The notes beneath the pieces were generated by a model. It saw only the letters and a list, made by a program, of their open reading frames with translations, was not told the DNA's origin and did no database searches. Shown piece by piece: positions 34,355-41,736 of a stretch of DNA of 64,000 nt (position 1 is its first letter; every line of letters starts with the position of its first letter). The stretch is from Actinophytocola sp963729115. GTDB lineage: Bacteria; Actinomycetota; Actinomycetes; Mycobacteriales; Pseudonocardiaceae. The stretch lies in the NCBI GenBank assembly GCA_963729115.1, contig CAVSMR010000003.1, forward strand, positions 1,302,001 to 1,366,000, read 5' to 3'. A program made the translations under genes and the position numbers.

Positions 34355-35112
34355 CGAGCACGGCCAGGACGAGGACGCGGCGACGCCGTCCGGCCGGACG
34401 GCGCCATGCCGGCGAGCCCGTCGAGGAACGGCCCGGCCCGACCCGGCGCCGCTACCTCGCCCGGCGCTGGGCGGCGCTGCTGCTCGTCCTCGCCGTCCTC
34501 GGCCTGACCTACCTGATCATGTTCACCTCGCTGATCGGCGTGCGCGGCGTCGAGGTGGTCGGCACGCACGAGATCCCGCCGGACGCCGTGCGCGAGGCGG
34601 CCGCGATCGAGCCCGGCACGCCCATGGTGGCGCTGGACACCGACGAGGTGGCGCAGCGGGTGGCCGCGCTGCGGCGGGTGGCCGAGGTGACCGTGTCGCG
34701 CTCGTTCCCGACCACCGTCGAGATCCGCGTGACCGAGCGGACCCCGGTCGCGGTCGTGTCCGGCACCGAGGGCACGCACCTCGTCGACCGCACCGGCCTC
34801 GACTACGCCACGGTCAAGGCCCGCCCGGGCGGGCTGCCGGTGCTGAGGGTCATCAAGGTCGCCCCCGACGACCCGCCGACCCGTGCCGCGGTCACCGTGC
34901 TCGGCGCGATCCCGGACCAGCTGCGCGAGCGGGTCGTGGAGATCTCCGCGCGCTCGCCCGGCGACGTGCGGCTCAAGCTGCGCAACGGCAAGGTGATCAA
35001 GTGGGGCGACGCGGAGGACAACGAGCGCAAGTCCGCCGTGCTCGCGCCGCTGCTGACCCGCCCGGGCCGGACCTACGACGTGGCCACGCCGGACTTCCCG
35101 ACGGTGTCCTGA
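34351..35112 (+). CDS. ftsQ: Cell division protein FtsQ
   Basis: A bitopic 253-residue protein: a basic cytoplasmic tail (residues 1-43), one helix (about 45-66, ALLLVLAVLGLTYLIMF), a POTRA domain (GVRGVEVVGTHEIPPDAVREAA) and the FtsQ beta domain (VEIRVTERTPVAVV, VDRTGLDY). It links early and late divisome proteins. The ATG start overlaps the murC stop. Confidence 0.94.
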   Translation: MTSTARTRTRRRRPAGRRHAGEPVEERPGPTRRRYLARRWAALLLVLAVLGLTYLIMFTSLIGVRGVEVVGTHEIPPDAVREAAAIEPGTPMVALDTDEVAQRVAALRRVAEVTVSRSFPTTVEIRVTERTPVAVVSGTEGTHLVDRTGLDYATVKARPGGLPVLRVIKVAPDDPPTRAAVTVLGAIPDQLRERVVEISARSPGDVRLKLRNGKVIKWGDAEDNERKSAVLAPLLTRPGRTYDVATPDFPTVS

Positions 35113-35184
35113 GCGCTGGTTCCTGAGAGCCGTTTCCTGAGCGCCGGCGCAAAATTGTCCGTGGGTGGGTCCACACTGCACGCC

Positions 35185-35694
35185 ATGACGACTTCCCCGG
35201 ATACCCGGACCGAGGCGCCGCTGGTGGGCGGCGAGCGCGAACAGCTGAACGGCTTCCTGGACTTCCTGCGCGGCACGGTGGTCGTGAAGGCCGCCGGCCT
35301 CACCGACGAGCAGGCGCGCCGCCCGCTCGTCGCCTCGCGGCTCACCGCGATCGGGCCACTGCTGTCCCACCTGCGCTGGGTGGAGAACTACTGGTTCGGC
35401 ATCGTGCTGAACGGCCAGCAGGACGTCTGGGCCGAGGAGATGAAGGCCGACCGGGACATCGACTTCCGCGTCGGCCTGGACCTGCCGTTGTCCCGGCTCA
35501 TCGCCGACTACGAGGCGGAGTGCGCGGCGAGCCGGGAGATCGCCGCGCGGCTCGACCTGGACGCGACGGGAGACCACCGCGGCGAGCCGGTGAACCTGCG
35601 CTGGGTACTGGTGCACATGGTCGAGGAGACGGCACGCCACGCCGGTCACCTGGACCTGCTGCGCGAGAACGTCGACGGTGCGACGGGGGAATAG
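35185..35694 (+). CDS. DinB-fold (DUF664-type) metal-dependent protein
   Basis: The 169 residues form the four-helix DinB/YfiT fold. The metal-binding histidines are in LLSHLRWVENYW and, near the end, HMVEETARHAGHLD. Many actinobacterial members are thiol (mycothiol)-dependent transferases, but this one cannot be assigned a substrate. It starts 72 nt after ftsQ and ends 189 nt before ftsZ, splitting the usual ftsQ-ftsZ pair. ATG at 35185 is preferred to a GTG at 35155. Confidence 0.85.
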   Translation: MTTSPDTRTEAPLVGGEREQLNGFLDFLRGTVVVKAAGLTDEQARRPLVASRLTAIGPLLSHLRWVENYWFGIVLNGQQDVWAEEMKADRDIDFRVGLDLPLSRLIADYEAECAASREIAARLDLDATGDHRGEPVNLRWVLVHMVEETARHAGHLDLLRENVDGATGE

Positions 35695-35790
35695 CACTCG
35701 GCGATCCATCGCACAAGACCGCGGCCGCTCGGCGTGGCGGCTGGAATCGGGCTCCGCGGGTGCCTACCGTCCTGTATTCGACGTCCGGGC

Positions 35791-35820
35791 TTGACATAAC
35801 TCTGAGTCTCTGGTTGAGGT
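35791..35820 (+). promoter_or_regulatory. Candidate ftsZ promoter
   Basis: TTGACA (35791-35796) is a perfect -35 hexamer, and TGAGGT (35815-35820) lies 18 nt downstream. The A/T-rich segment around them is unlike the neighbouring DNA. It lies about 65 nt before the ftsZ ATG, in line with the dedicated ftsZ promoters of other actinobacteria. Confidence 0.55.
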
Positions 35821-35883
35821 TTAGGGTTCTTGGCTCGCGTCTGGGATGAAGGCAACACGAGCGTGACCAAGGAAGGCGGTCCG

Positions 35884-37197
35884 ATGACGCCCCCGCACAA
35901 CTACCTGGCGGTGATCAAAGTCGTCGGCATCGGCGGCGGAGGTGTCAACGCCGTCAACCGCATGATCGAGGTCGGGCTCAAAGGCGTCGAGTTCATCGCG
36001 GTGAACACCGACGCGCAGGCACTGCTGATGTCCGACGCCGACGTCAAGCTGGACATCGGCCGCGAGCTCACCCGTGGCCTCGGCGCCGGCGCCAACCCCG
36101 AGGTGGGAACCAGGGCGGCGGAGGACCACCGCGAGGAGATCGAAGAGGTCATCAAGGGCGCCGACATGGTGTTCGTGACCGCGGGCGAGGGCGGCGGCAC
36201 CGGCACCGGCGGCGCGCCGGTCGTCGCGTCGATCGCCCGCAAGCTCGGCGCGCTGACCATCGGTGTCGTGACGCGACCGTTCGCCTTCGAGGGCAAGCGG
36301 CGCGCGAAGCAGGCCGAGGACGGCATCACCGAGCTGCGCAACGAGTGCGACACGCTGATCGTCATCCCGAACGACCGGCTGCTGCAGCTCGGCGACATCG
36401 GTGTCTCGCTGATGGACGCGTTCCGCTCGGCGGACGAGGTGCTGCTCTCCGGTGTCCAGGGCATCACGGACCTGATCACCACGCCCGGTCTGATCAACCT
36501 CGACTTCGCCGACGTGAAGAGCGTGATGTCCGGCGCGGGCAGCGCGCTGATGGGCATCGGCTCGGCGCGCGGCGAGGGCAGAGCCGTGCAGGCCGCGCAG
36601 AAGGCGATCAACTCGCCGCTGCTCGAGGCCTCGATGGACGGGGCGCACGGCGTGCTGCTGGCCATCGCCGGCGGCTCGGACCTCGGCCTGTTCGAGATCA
36701 ACGAGTCCGCCTCGCTGGTGCAGGAGTCCGCGCACCCCGAGGCGAACATCATCTTCGGCACGGTGATCGACGACTCGCTCGGTGACGAGGTTCGGGTGAC
36801 CGTGATCGCCGCCGGGTTCGACGGCGGCACGCCGACGCACAAGAAGCTCGACGCGACCGCGATCGGCTCGCGTGGCTCCATGGCTCCCGGCGCGGCCGGC
36901 CAGGTGAGCTCCCGGCCCGCGGCGCCGCCGCCCGCCGTCGAGGCCCCACCGCCGCGCCCCGAGCTCGAAGAGTCGAAGCCGGCCTCGCCGCCCCCGGCCA
37001 CGAGCCGGCCGCCGTCCGCACCCGCGCCACGCCAGGCCGCGAGCGGGTACGGCAACCCGGTGGGCGGCGGCGCGCCCCCGTCGGCGGGTGCCGCGCGCCG
37101 GCCGGCCGCGGGAAGCGGCAGCCTGCCCGGCCGCGCCGTGCCGGTCACCGACGACCCCGACGACGAGGTGGACGTCCCCCCTTTCATGCGCAGGTAG
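35884..37197 (+). CDS. ftsZ: Cell division GTPase FtsZ
   Basis: The tubulin homologue that builds the Z-ring, 437 residues. VVGIGGGGVNAVNRM and the tubulin signature GGGTGTGGAPV bind GTP, and NTDAQAL and the T7-loop NLDFADVKSVM complete the active site between subunits. A Pro/Ala-rich linker of about 110 residues leads to the C-terminal peptide DDEVDVPPFMRR, which contacts SepF and other partners. The ATG at 35884 has AAGGAAGG upstream; an in-frame TTG at 35830 was rejected. Confidence 0.98.
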   Translation: MTPPHNYLAVIKVVGIGGGGVNAVNRMIEVGLKGVEFIAVNTDAQALLMSDADVKLDIGRELTRGLGAGANPEVGTRAAEDHREEIEEVIKGADMVFVTAGEGGGTGTGGAPVVASIARKLGALTIGVVTRPFAFEGKRRAKQAEDGITELRNECDTLIVIPNDRLLQLGDIGVSLMDAFRSADEVLLSGVQGITDLITTPGLINLDFADVKSVMSGAGSALMGIGSARGEGRAVQAAQKAINSPLLEASMDGAHGVLLAIAGGSDLGLFEINESASLVQESAHPEANIIFGTVIDDSLGDEVRVTVIAAGFDGGTPTHKKLDATAIGSRGSMAPGAAGQVSSRPAAPPPAVEAPPPRPELEESKPASPPPATSRPPSAPAPRQAASGYGNPVGGGAPPSAGAARRPAAGSGSLPGRAVPVTDDPDDEVDVPPFMRR

Positions 37198-37207
37198 CAT
37201 CCGGAAC

Positions 37208-37254
37208 CCCAGGGGCCCTGGGACGCGACCAACACTCTTGATTCCGGGAGGCGG
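37208..37254 (+). repeat. Hairpin plus half copy (copy 3) of the dispersed repeat
   Basis: CCCAGG (37208-37213) and CCTGGG (37217-37222) form a short hairpin just after ftsZ. From 37216 the sequence GGGACGCGACCAACAC to CGGGAGGCGGG matches the right half of the repeats at 6526-6564 and 24877-24915. The left half is absent. The segment runs up to 5 nt before the pgeF GTG. Confidence 0.5.
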
Positions 37255-37259
37255 GACCT

Positions 37260-37976
37260 GTGCGGACACGGCGGGTCGTGACGACCCGTGCCGGTGGCCG
37301 GTCCCGGCCGCCCTACGAGTCCTTCAACCTCGGCGCCGGCGTCGGCGACGATCCGGCCGCGGTGGCCGCCAATCGCAACCGTCTGGCCGACGAGCTCGGC
37401 CTGCCGCGCGACCGGCTGGTCTGGATGGAACAGGTCCACGGCCGCAACGCCGAGGTGGTCGACGGGCCCCGCGCGGGCGCGGTCGAGGCCACCGACGCGC
37501 TCGTGACGGCCGAGCCGGGGCTCGCGCTCATCGCCCTGTGTGCCGACTGCGTGCCCGTCCTGCTCGCCGACCCCGAAGCGGGTGTCGTCGGTGCCGTGCA
37601 CGCCGGCCGGGTCGGCGCCCGGGTCGGCGTGCTGCCCGCGGCGCTGGACGCCATGCGCGAGGCGGGCGCGTCGATCGACCGGATCGAGGTGCTGCTCGGC
37701 CCGGCGGCGTGCGGCGAGTGCTACGAGGTGCCCGCCGCGATGCAGGCCGACGTCGAGCAGCACCTGCCAGGCAGCGCGAGCAAGACGCGCAAGGGGACGC
37801 CCGGCCTCGACATCCGCGCGGGGCTCTGGCAACAGCTCGCCGACGCGGGGGTGGCCAAGATCGGCGTTGACCCTCGGTGCACGATCGAGGACACCACGTT
37901 GTTCAGTCACCGCAGAGAAGGCACCACTGGGCGATTGGCCGCTCTCACCTGGCTCGAGCCGGACCCGGCCGGATGA
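37260..37976 (+). CDS. pgeF: Multicopper-oxidase-like purine nucleoside phosphorylase (YfiH/YlmD/PgeF family)
   Basis: The 238 residues belong to the family once called laccase-like and now known for purine nucleoside phosphorylase/adenosine deaminase activity and for peptidoglycan-editing. Zinc-type ligands are in QVHGR (His), LCADCVPVLL (Cys) and VHAGRVGARVG (His). The actinobacterial HAGRxG form replaces the usual HAGWRG. GTG at 37260 follows the repeat; no strong ribosome site is seen. It is coupled to yggS (ATGA). Confidence 0.88.
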   Translation: MRTRRVVTTRAGGRSRPPYESFNLGAGVGDDPAAVAANRNRLADELGLPRDRLVWMEQVHGRNAEVVDGPRAGAVEATDALVTAEPGLALIALCADCVPVLLADPEAGVVGAVHAGRVGARVGVLPAALDAMREAGASIDRIEVLLGPAACGECYEVPAAMQADVEQHLPGSASKTRKGTPGLDIRAGLWQQLADAGVAKIGVDPRCTIEDTTLFSHRREGTTGRLAALTWLEPDPAG

Positions 37977-38713
37977 CCGAGCCCGACACCGCGCGGCGCG
38001 AACAGCTCGCCGCGGCCCTCGCCGCGGTGCGCGCGCGGATCGCCACCGCGTGCGAGCGGGCCGGCCGCGGCGCCGAGGAGGTCCGGCTCGTCGCGGTCAC
38101 GAAGACCTTCCCGGCCGGCGACGCCGCGCTGCTGACCGACCTCGGCATGCTCGACCTCGCCGAGAACCGCGAGCAGGAAGCCGCCGCCAAGGTGGCCGAC
38201 CTGCGGGAACTGCGCCCGGACGCGGCCGTCCGCTGGCACATGGTCGGCCGGCTGCAGCGCAACAAGGCGCGCTCGGTGGCGCGCTGGGCGGCCGAGATCC
38301 AGTCCGTCGACTCGGTCCGGCTGGCCCGCGCGCTCGACCACGCGGCCGGCAACGCGCGCGCGGCGGGGGAGCGCGCCGGCCCGCTCGACGTACTCCTCCA
38401 GGCGAGCATCGACGGCGACCCCGCGCGCGGGGGCTGCCCCCTCGACGCGCTCGGCGAGCTCGCGGATGAGGTAGCCGGATCGGGTGAATTACGTCTCCGC
38501 GGGCTGATGGCCGTCGCGCCGCTCGGCGCCGACCCGGCGGAGGCGTTCACTTCGCTCGCCCGAGCAGCCGATCGGCTCCGCCGTGACCACCCGGCCGCGA
38601 CCGAGCTGTCCGCCGGGATGACCAACGATCTTGAGATCGCGATCACGCACGGTTCTACCTGCGTGCGTGTCGGAACCGCGCTGCTCGGCACCCGGGAGCT
38701 AGCCTCGCCGTAA
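37973..38713 (+). CDS. yggS: YggS-family pyridoxal-phosphate homeostasis protein
   Basis: This 246-residue TIM-barrel protein binds pyridoxal phosphate through the Lys in LVAVTKTFP. HMVGRLQRNKA, LLQASIDGDPARGG (the usual QVN is QAS here), GLMAVAP and the phosphate-binding GMTNDLEIAI and STCVRVGTALLG are conserved. It buffers PLP and affects amino-acid metabolism in other bacteria. It keeps its usual place between pgeF and sepF. Confidence 0.93.
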   Translation: MTEPDTARREQLAAALAAVRARIATACERAGRGAEEVRLVAVTKTFPAGDAALLTDLGMLDLAENREQEAAAKVADLRELRPDAAVRWHMVGRLQRNKARSVARWAAEIQSVDSVRLARALDHAAGNARAAGERAGPLDVLLQASIDGDPARGGCPLDALGELADEVAGSGELRLRGLMAVAPLGADPAEAFTSLARAADRLRRDHPAATELSAGMTNDLEIAITHGSTCVRVGTALLGTRELASP

Positions 38714-38751
38714 TACACATGTCCGGCGCCGCAGGTAACGAGGGCAGAGGA

Positions 38752-39456
38752 ATGGGCACGCTGCAGAAGCTGAAGGCCTACTTCGGGATGGTCCCTGCCG
38801 ACGAGTACGACGGCTACGACCTCGATGACCTCGACGAATCCGACCTGGACTACCGCTCCGGCTACCGGCGGCCCGAGTACCTCGCGGACGACGGCGACTA
38901 CGACCCGTACCCGGAGCAGGGCCCCCGCCGTGGTCCCGGCGGGCGCCGCACGTACCGCGAGGAGCTCTCCGGCGACGACTACGACCGGTACGACGAGCGC
39001 GAGACCGAGCTCTCCGCCCGCGCCGAGCCGCTGCAGCGTCCAGCCGCCCGCTCCCGCGCGGGTCAGTCCTGGTCCACGACCGCACCGGTGCAGGGCGCGC
39101 TGGCCGTGGAGACGCGCCGGGAGCCGGTCGCGCGGCCGCGTGCCGCCGAGCCCGCGGCGACCCCGACGGGCTACCCGATGGGCCGCATCGTGACGCTGCA
39201 CCCGACGAGCTTCGCCGAGGCCAGGACCATCGGCGAGCACTACCGGGACGGCACCCCGGTGATCATGAACCTTACCGAGCTGGACGATGCGGACGCACGC
39301 CGGCTGGTGGACTTCGCCGCGGGGCTGGCCTTCGCCATGCGGGGCTCGATGGACAAGGTCACCAACAAGGTGTTCTTGATCTCACCGCCGAACCAGGACC
39401 CGACCGCCGAGGACAAGCGACGGATTGCGGAGGGTGGGTTGCTCAACCGAACCTGA
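38752..39456 (+). CDS. sepF: Cell division protein SepF
   Basis: Anchors FtsZ to the membrane. The 234 residues start with the amphipathic helix MGTLQKLKAYFGM, followed by an acidic, Tyr/Asp/Arg-rich disordered linker (about residues 15-140) and the globular SepF domain (IVTLHPTSFAEARTIGEHY to the GAGLAF-like and RGSMDKV motifs). ATG at 38752 is preferred to one at 38719 because the membrane helix must lie at the very N terminus. Confidence 0.95.
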   Translation: MGTLQKLKAYFGMVPADEYDGYDLDDLDESDLDYRSGYRRPEYLADDGDYDPYPEQGPRRGPGGRRTYREELSGDDYDRYDERETELSARAEPLQRPAARSRAGQSWSTTAPVQGALAVETRREPVARPRAAEPAATPTGYPMGRIVTLHPTSFAEARTIGEHYRDGTPVIMNLTELDDADARRLVDFAAGLAFAMRGSMDKVTNKVFLISPPNQDPTAEDKRRIAEGGLLNRT

Positions 39457-39475
39457 TTGATGGCAGAGTTGACAT

Positions 39476-39760
39476 GTGGACCCCCTCCGGCTTGTCTTGT
39501 ATTGGATACTGTTCGTCTTCTGGCTGTTCCTGACCGCACGCGTCGTGGTCGAGCTCGTCCGAGCGTTCGCCCGGGAGTGGCGCCCGGCCGGTGGGGTTGC
39601 GGTAACGCTGGAGACCATCTACACAGTGACCGATCCTCCGGTCCGTCTCGTCCGTCGGCTCATCCCGATGGTCAGGATCGGCGGTGTAGGGCTGGACCTA
39701 TCGATTATGGTGCTGCTGTTGGTCGTGTTCATACTGATGCGACTGGCCTATCCCGGGTGA
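39476..39760 (+). CDS. YggT-family membrane protein
   Basis: A 94-residue protein with two hydrophobic helices (about 5-27 and 70-92) and the family sentence ETIYTVTDPPVRLVRRLIPMVRIGGVGLDLS between them. It lies between sepF and wag31, as in other actinobacteria. The precise function is unknown. GTG start at 39476. Confidence 0.9.
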   Translation: MDPLRLVLYWILFVFWLFLTARVVVELVRAFAREWRPAGGVAVTLETIYTVTDPPVRLVRRLIPMVRIGGVGLDLSIMVLLLVVFILMRLAYPG

Positions 39761-39808
39761 CGGGGACCTCCGGGTTGGGCCGCAGCCATGAGTGCGTGAG
39801 GTGATCAG

Positions 39809-40648
39809 ATGTCGTTGACCCCCGCTGACGTACATAACGTCGCGTTCAGCAAGCCTCCCATTGGCAAGCGGGGCTACAACGAGGACGAGGTGGACGCCTT
39901 CCTTGACCTGGTCGAGGTTGAGCTGTCCCGGCTCATCGAGGAGAACAACGACCTGCGTGCGCAGGTCGAGCAGCTCGATGCACAGCTCGAGTCGGCCCGT
40001 GCCGACATCGAGAGCGCGAGCCACTCGGTGCCACAGGCAGCGCAGCGGATGGACGAGCCGCGTCGGCTGACGCCGGTCCCCCCGCCGAGCGCGATGGAGC
40101 AGACGTCCCCGGGCGGTGCCGGTGGTGACCACCACGTGCAGGCCGCCAAGGTGCTGGGGCTGGCCCAGGAGATGGCCGACCGGCTGACCGGCGAGGCGAA
40201 GGCCGAGTCCGACGGCATGCTCGCGGAGGCCCGGACCAAGTCCGAGCAGCTGCTGTCCGAGGCGCGGGCCAAGTCGGACACCATGGTCAACGACGCGCGC
40301 ACGCGTGCCGAGACGATGCTCAACGACGCGCGCACGCGTGCCGAGACGCTCGAGCGTCAGTCCCGCGACAAGGCCACCACGCTGGAGCGGGATGCCCAGC
40401 GGCAGCACTCCGAGGTCCTCGGTCAGGTGCAGGCGGAGCGCTCCGCGCTGGAGAAGAAGATCGACGAGCTGCGCACGTTCGAACGCGAGTACCGGACCCG
40501 GCTGAAGACGTTCCTCGAGTCGAGCCTGCGCGAGCTGGGTGACCGCGGTTCGGCCGCTCCGTCCACCGGCTCCGGCTCGGCGGAGGGCAGCAGGTCCTCG
40601 GGCCAGCAGGGCTACGCCTTCGGCCCGCGGGCCGCCGAGGCCGGCTGA
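39809..40648 (+). CDS. wag31: Polar growth/septum protein Wag31 (DivIVA)
   Basis: The 279-residue coiled-coil protein recognises curved membrane at the poles and directs tip growth. The DivIVA N-terminal domain (MSLTPADVHNVAFSKPPIGKRGYNEDEVDAFL) is followed by a linker of about 50 residues, then a long coiled coil holding two 10-residue tandem repeats at residues 159-178. The C-terminal tail is Ser/Gly-rich. The start ATG lies 48 nt after the yggT stop. Confidence 0.96.
   Translation: MSLTPADVHNVAFSKPPIGKRGYNEDEVDAFLDLVEVELSRLIEENNDLRAQVEQLDAQLESARADIESASHSVPQAAQRMDEPRRLTPVPPPSAMEQTSPGGAGGDHHVQAAKVLGLAQEMADRLTGEAKAESDGMLAEARTKSEQLLSEARAKSDTMVNDARTRAETMLNDARTRAETLERQSRDKATTLERDAQRQHSEVLGQVQAERSALEKKIDELRTFEREYRTRLKTFLESSLRELGDRGSAAPSTGSGSAEGSRSSGQQGYAFGPRAAEAG
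40283..40342 (+). repeat. 30-bp tandem repeat inside wag31
   Basis: Two 30-bp units (40283-40312 and 40313-40342), 29 of 30 bases identical, encode MVNDARTRAE-T and MLNDARTRAE-T in the coiled coil. The unit length keeps frame but is not a multiple of the heptad. Confidence 0.85.
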
Positions 40649-40685
40649 GGTAGTCCTACCCGCGGCGGCGGGACGGACGGATCGC

Positions 40686-41501
40686 GTGCTGTATCTCGTA
40701 CTTGGCCTGGTACTGGCCGCCTTCGGGCTGCTGATCACGGCGTTGACCACGGCGAACACGCTCTTCGCGTGGCTGTCCGTGGTGGTCAGCGTGCTCGCGG
40801 CCGGGGTCTTGGTGTTCGACTGGCTGGCCGGTCGGCGCCGGAAGTGGGACGCCGAGGACGCGGCGGACGACGACCATTCGGCGCGCCTGGAGCGGCCGTT
40901 GGGCGACGAGTCACGGCCGCTCACCGAAACGGTCCAGGAGGCTCGCGAGGAGCCGGCCCGGGAGCCCGAGCGCGCCGGGCCGGGCCGTACCGCGCCCGCC
41001 GGCCGCGCGCCGGCCCGCGAACGGGTCGAGCGGGCACACACCGAGCCGGCCGCGGCGCTGCTCGCCGACGAGCCCGCCACACCGGACACGCCGGCCGCGC
41101 CGGCCGAACCGGTCCACAACGGCGAGCCCGCCCGCGAGCCCGTCGTCGAGCCCGTCGTCGAGCCCGTCCGCGAACCGGTCGGCGAGCCCGACCGGGAGCC
41201 GGCCGACGGCCGCTACGCGCGGCTGGCCGGGCGGCAGCCCCGGGAGGAGCCGGTCGCGGACGAGGGCGAGCCGGGCGAGGAGCAGACCGACGCGTCGGAC
41301 CTGCTCGCGGTCGCCGACCTGGGCTACGAGGTCCGCGTCGTCGACGAGCGGCCGCGCTACCACCTGGCCACGTGCCGCTACCTGCACGACAAGCCGACGA
41401 TCCCGCTGCCCGTGTCCGAGGCACGCCAGCTCGGCTTCACGCCCTGCGTGCGGTGCGGCCCGGACGCCACCCTCGCCGCGCGGCACCGGGCCACGCGCTA
41501 A
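40686..41501 (+). CDS. Membrane protein with an acidic EP-repeat linker and a C-terminal Cys motif
   Basis: The 271 residues begin with two transmembrane helices (about 2-22 and 26-47), then an acidic, Pro/Glu/Arg-rich linker of about 150 residues with EPV-repeats (EPVVEPVVEPVREPV). A small conserved domain with C230, H234, C254 and C257 (CRYLHDKP and PCVRC) looks metal-binding. The C-terminal domain recurs at the ends of various actinobacterial membrane proteins; its function is unknown. The start GTG at 40686 is the first codon before the first helix. It follows wag31 by 37 nt. Confidence 0.8.
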   Translation: MLYLVLGLVLAAFGLLITALTTANTLFAWLSVVVSVLAAGVLVFDWLAGRRRKWDAEDAADDDHSARLERPLGDESRPLTETVQEAREEPAREPERAGPGRTAPAGRAPARERVERAHTEPAAALLADEPATPDTPAAPAEPVHNGEPAREPVVEPVVEPVREPVGEPDREPADGRYARLAGRQPREEPVADEGEPGEEQTDASDLLAVADLGYEVRVVDERPRYHLATCRYLHDKPTIPLPVSEARQLGFTPCVRCGPDATLAARHRATR

Positions 41502-41539
41502 CCCGGTTGCCGCACCTGGCTATCCTGGACGCACAGGCG

Positions 41540-41700
41540 TTGATCCGGCCATCACCGGGGAGCTTCCGGAAGAACGGGCGCGAGCCCCAGTAGAACCGGA
41601 CGGGCGGCCCGTCACAGCCGATCAACGAGCGGCCGGCGCCCAGCGCGCCGGCAAGCGGGGTGGTACCGCGGCGTCAGTCGTCCCCGTGTGAGCACGAGGC
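41540..41700 (+). promoter_or_regulatory. T-box riboswitch for ileS (actinobacterial type)
   Basis: A short stem I (CCGG at 41546-41549 and 41555-41558) displays the specifier ATC (Ile) at 41551-41553 in a small loop. The T-box sequence GGGTGGTACCGCGGCG follows at 41658-41675, where TGGT pairs with the tRNA acceptor end. The RNA ends about 40 nt before ileS. In actinobacteria such ultrashort ileS T-boxes control translation rather than transcription, and no terminator was seen here. Confidence 0.88.
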
Positions 41701-41736
41701 ACACGATCACACGACAGAACGACCGCGAGGAACCCG

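Noticed and set aside
37208..37222. Short hairpin after ftsZ as a terminator
   Set aside because: Only 6 bp, no U tract, and pgeF follows at once; it is more simply the edge of the dispersed repeat.
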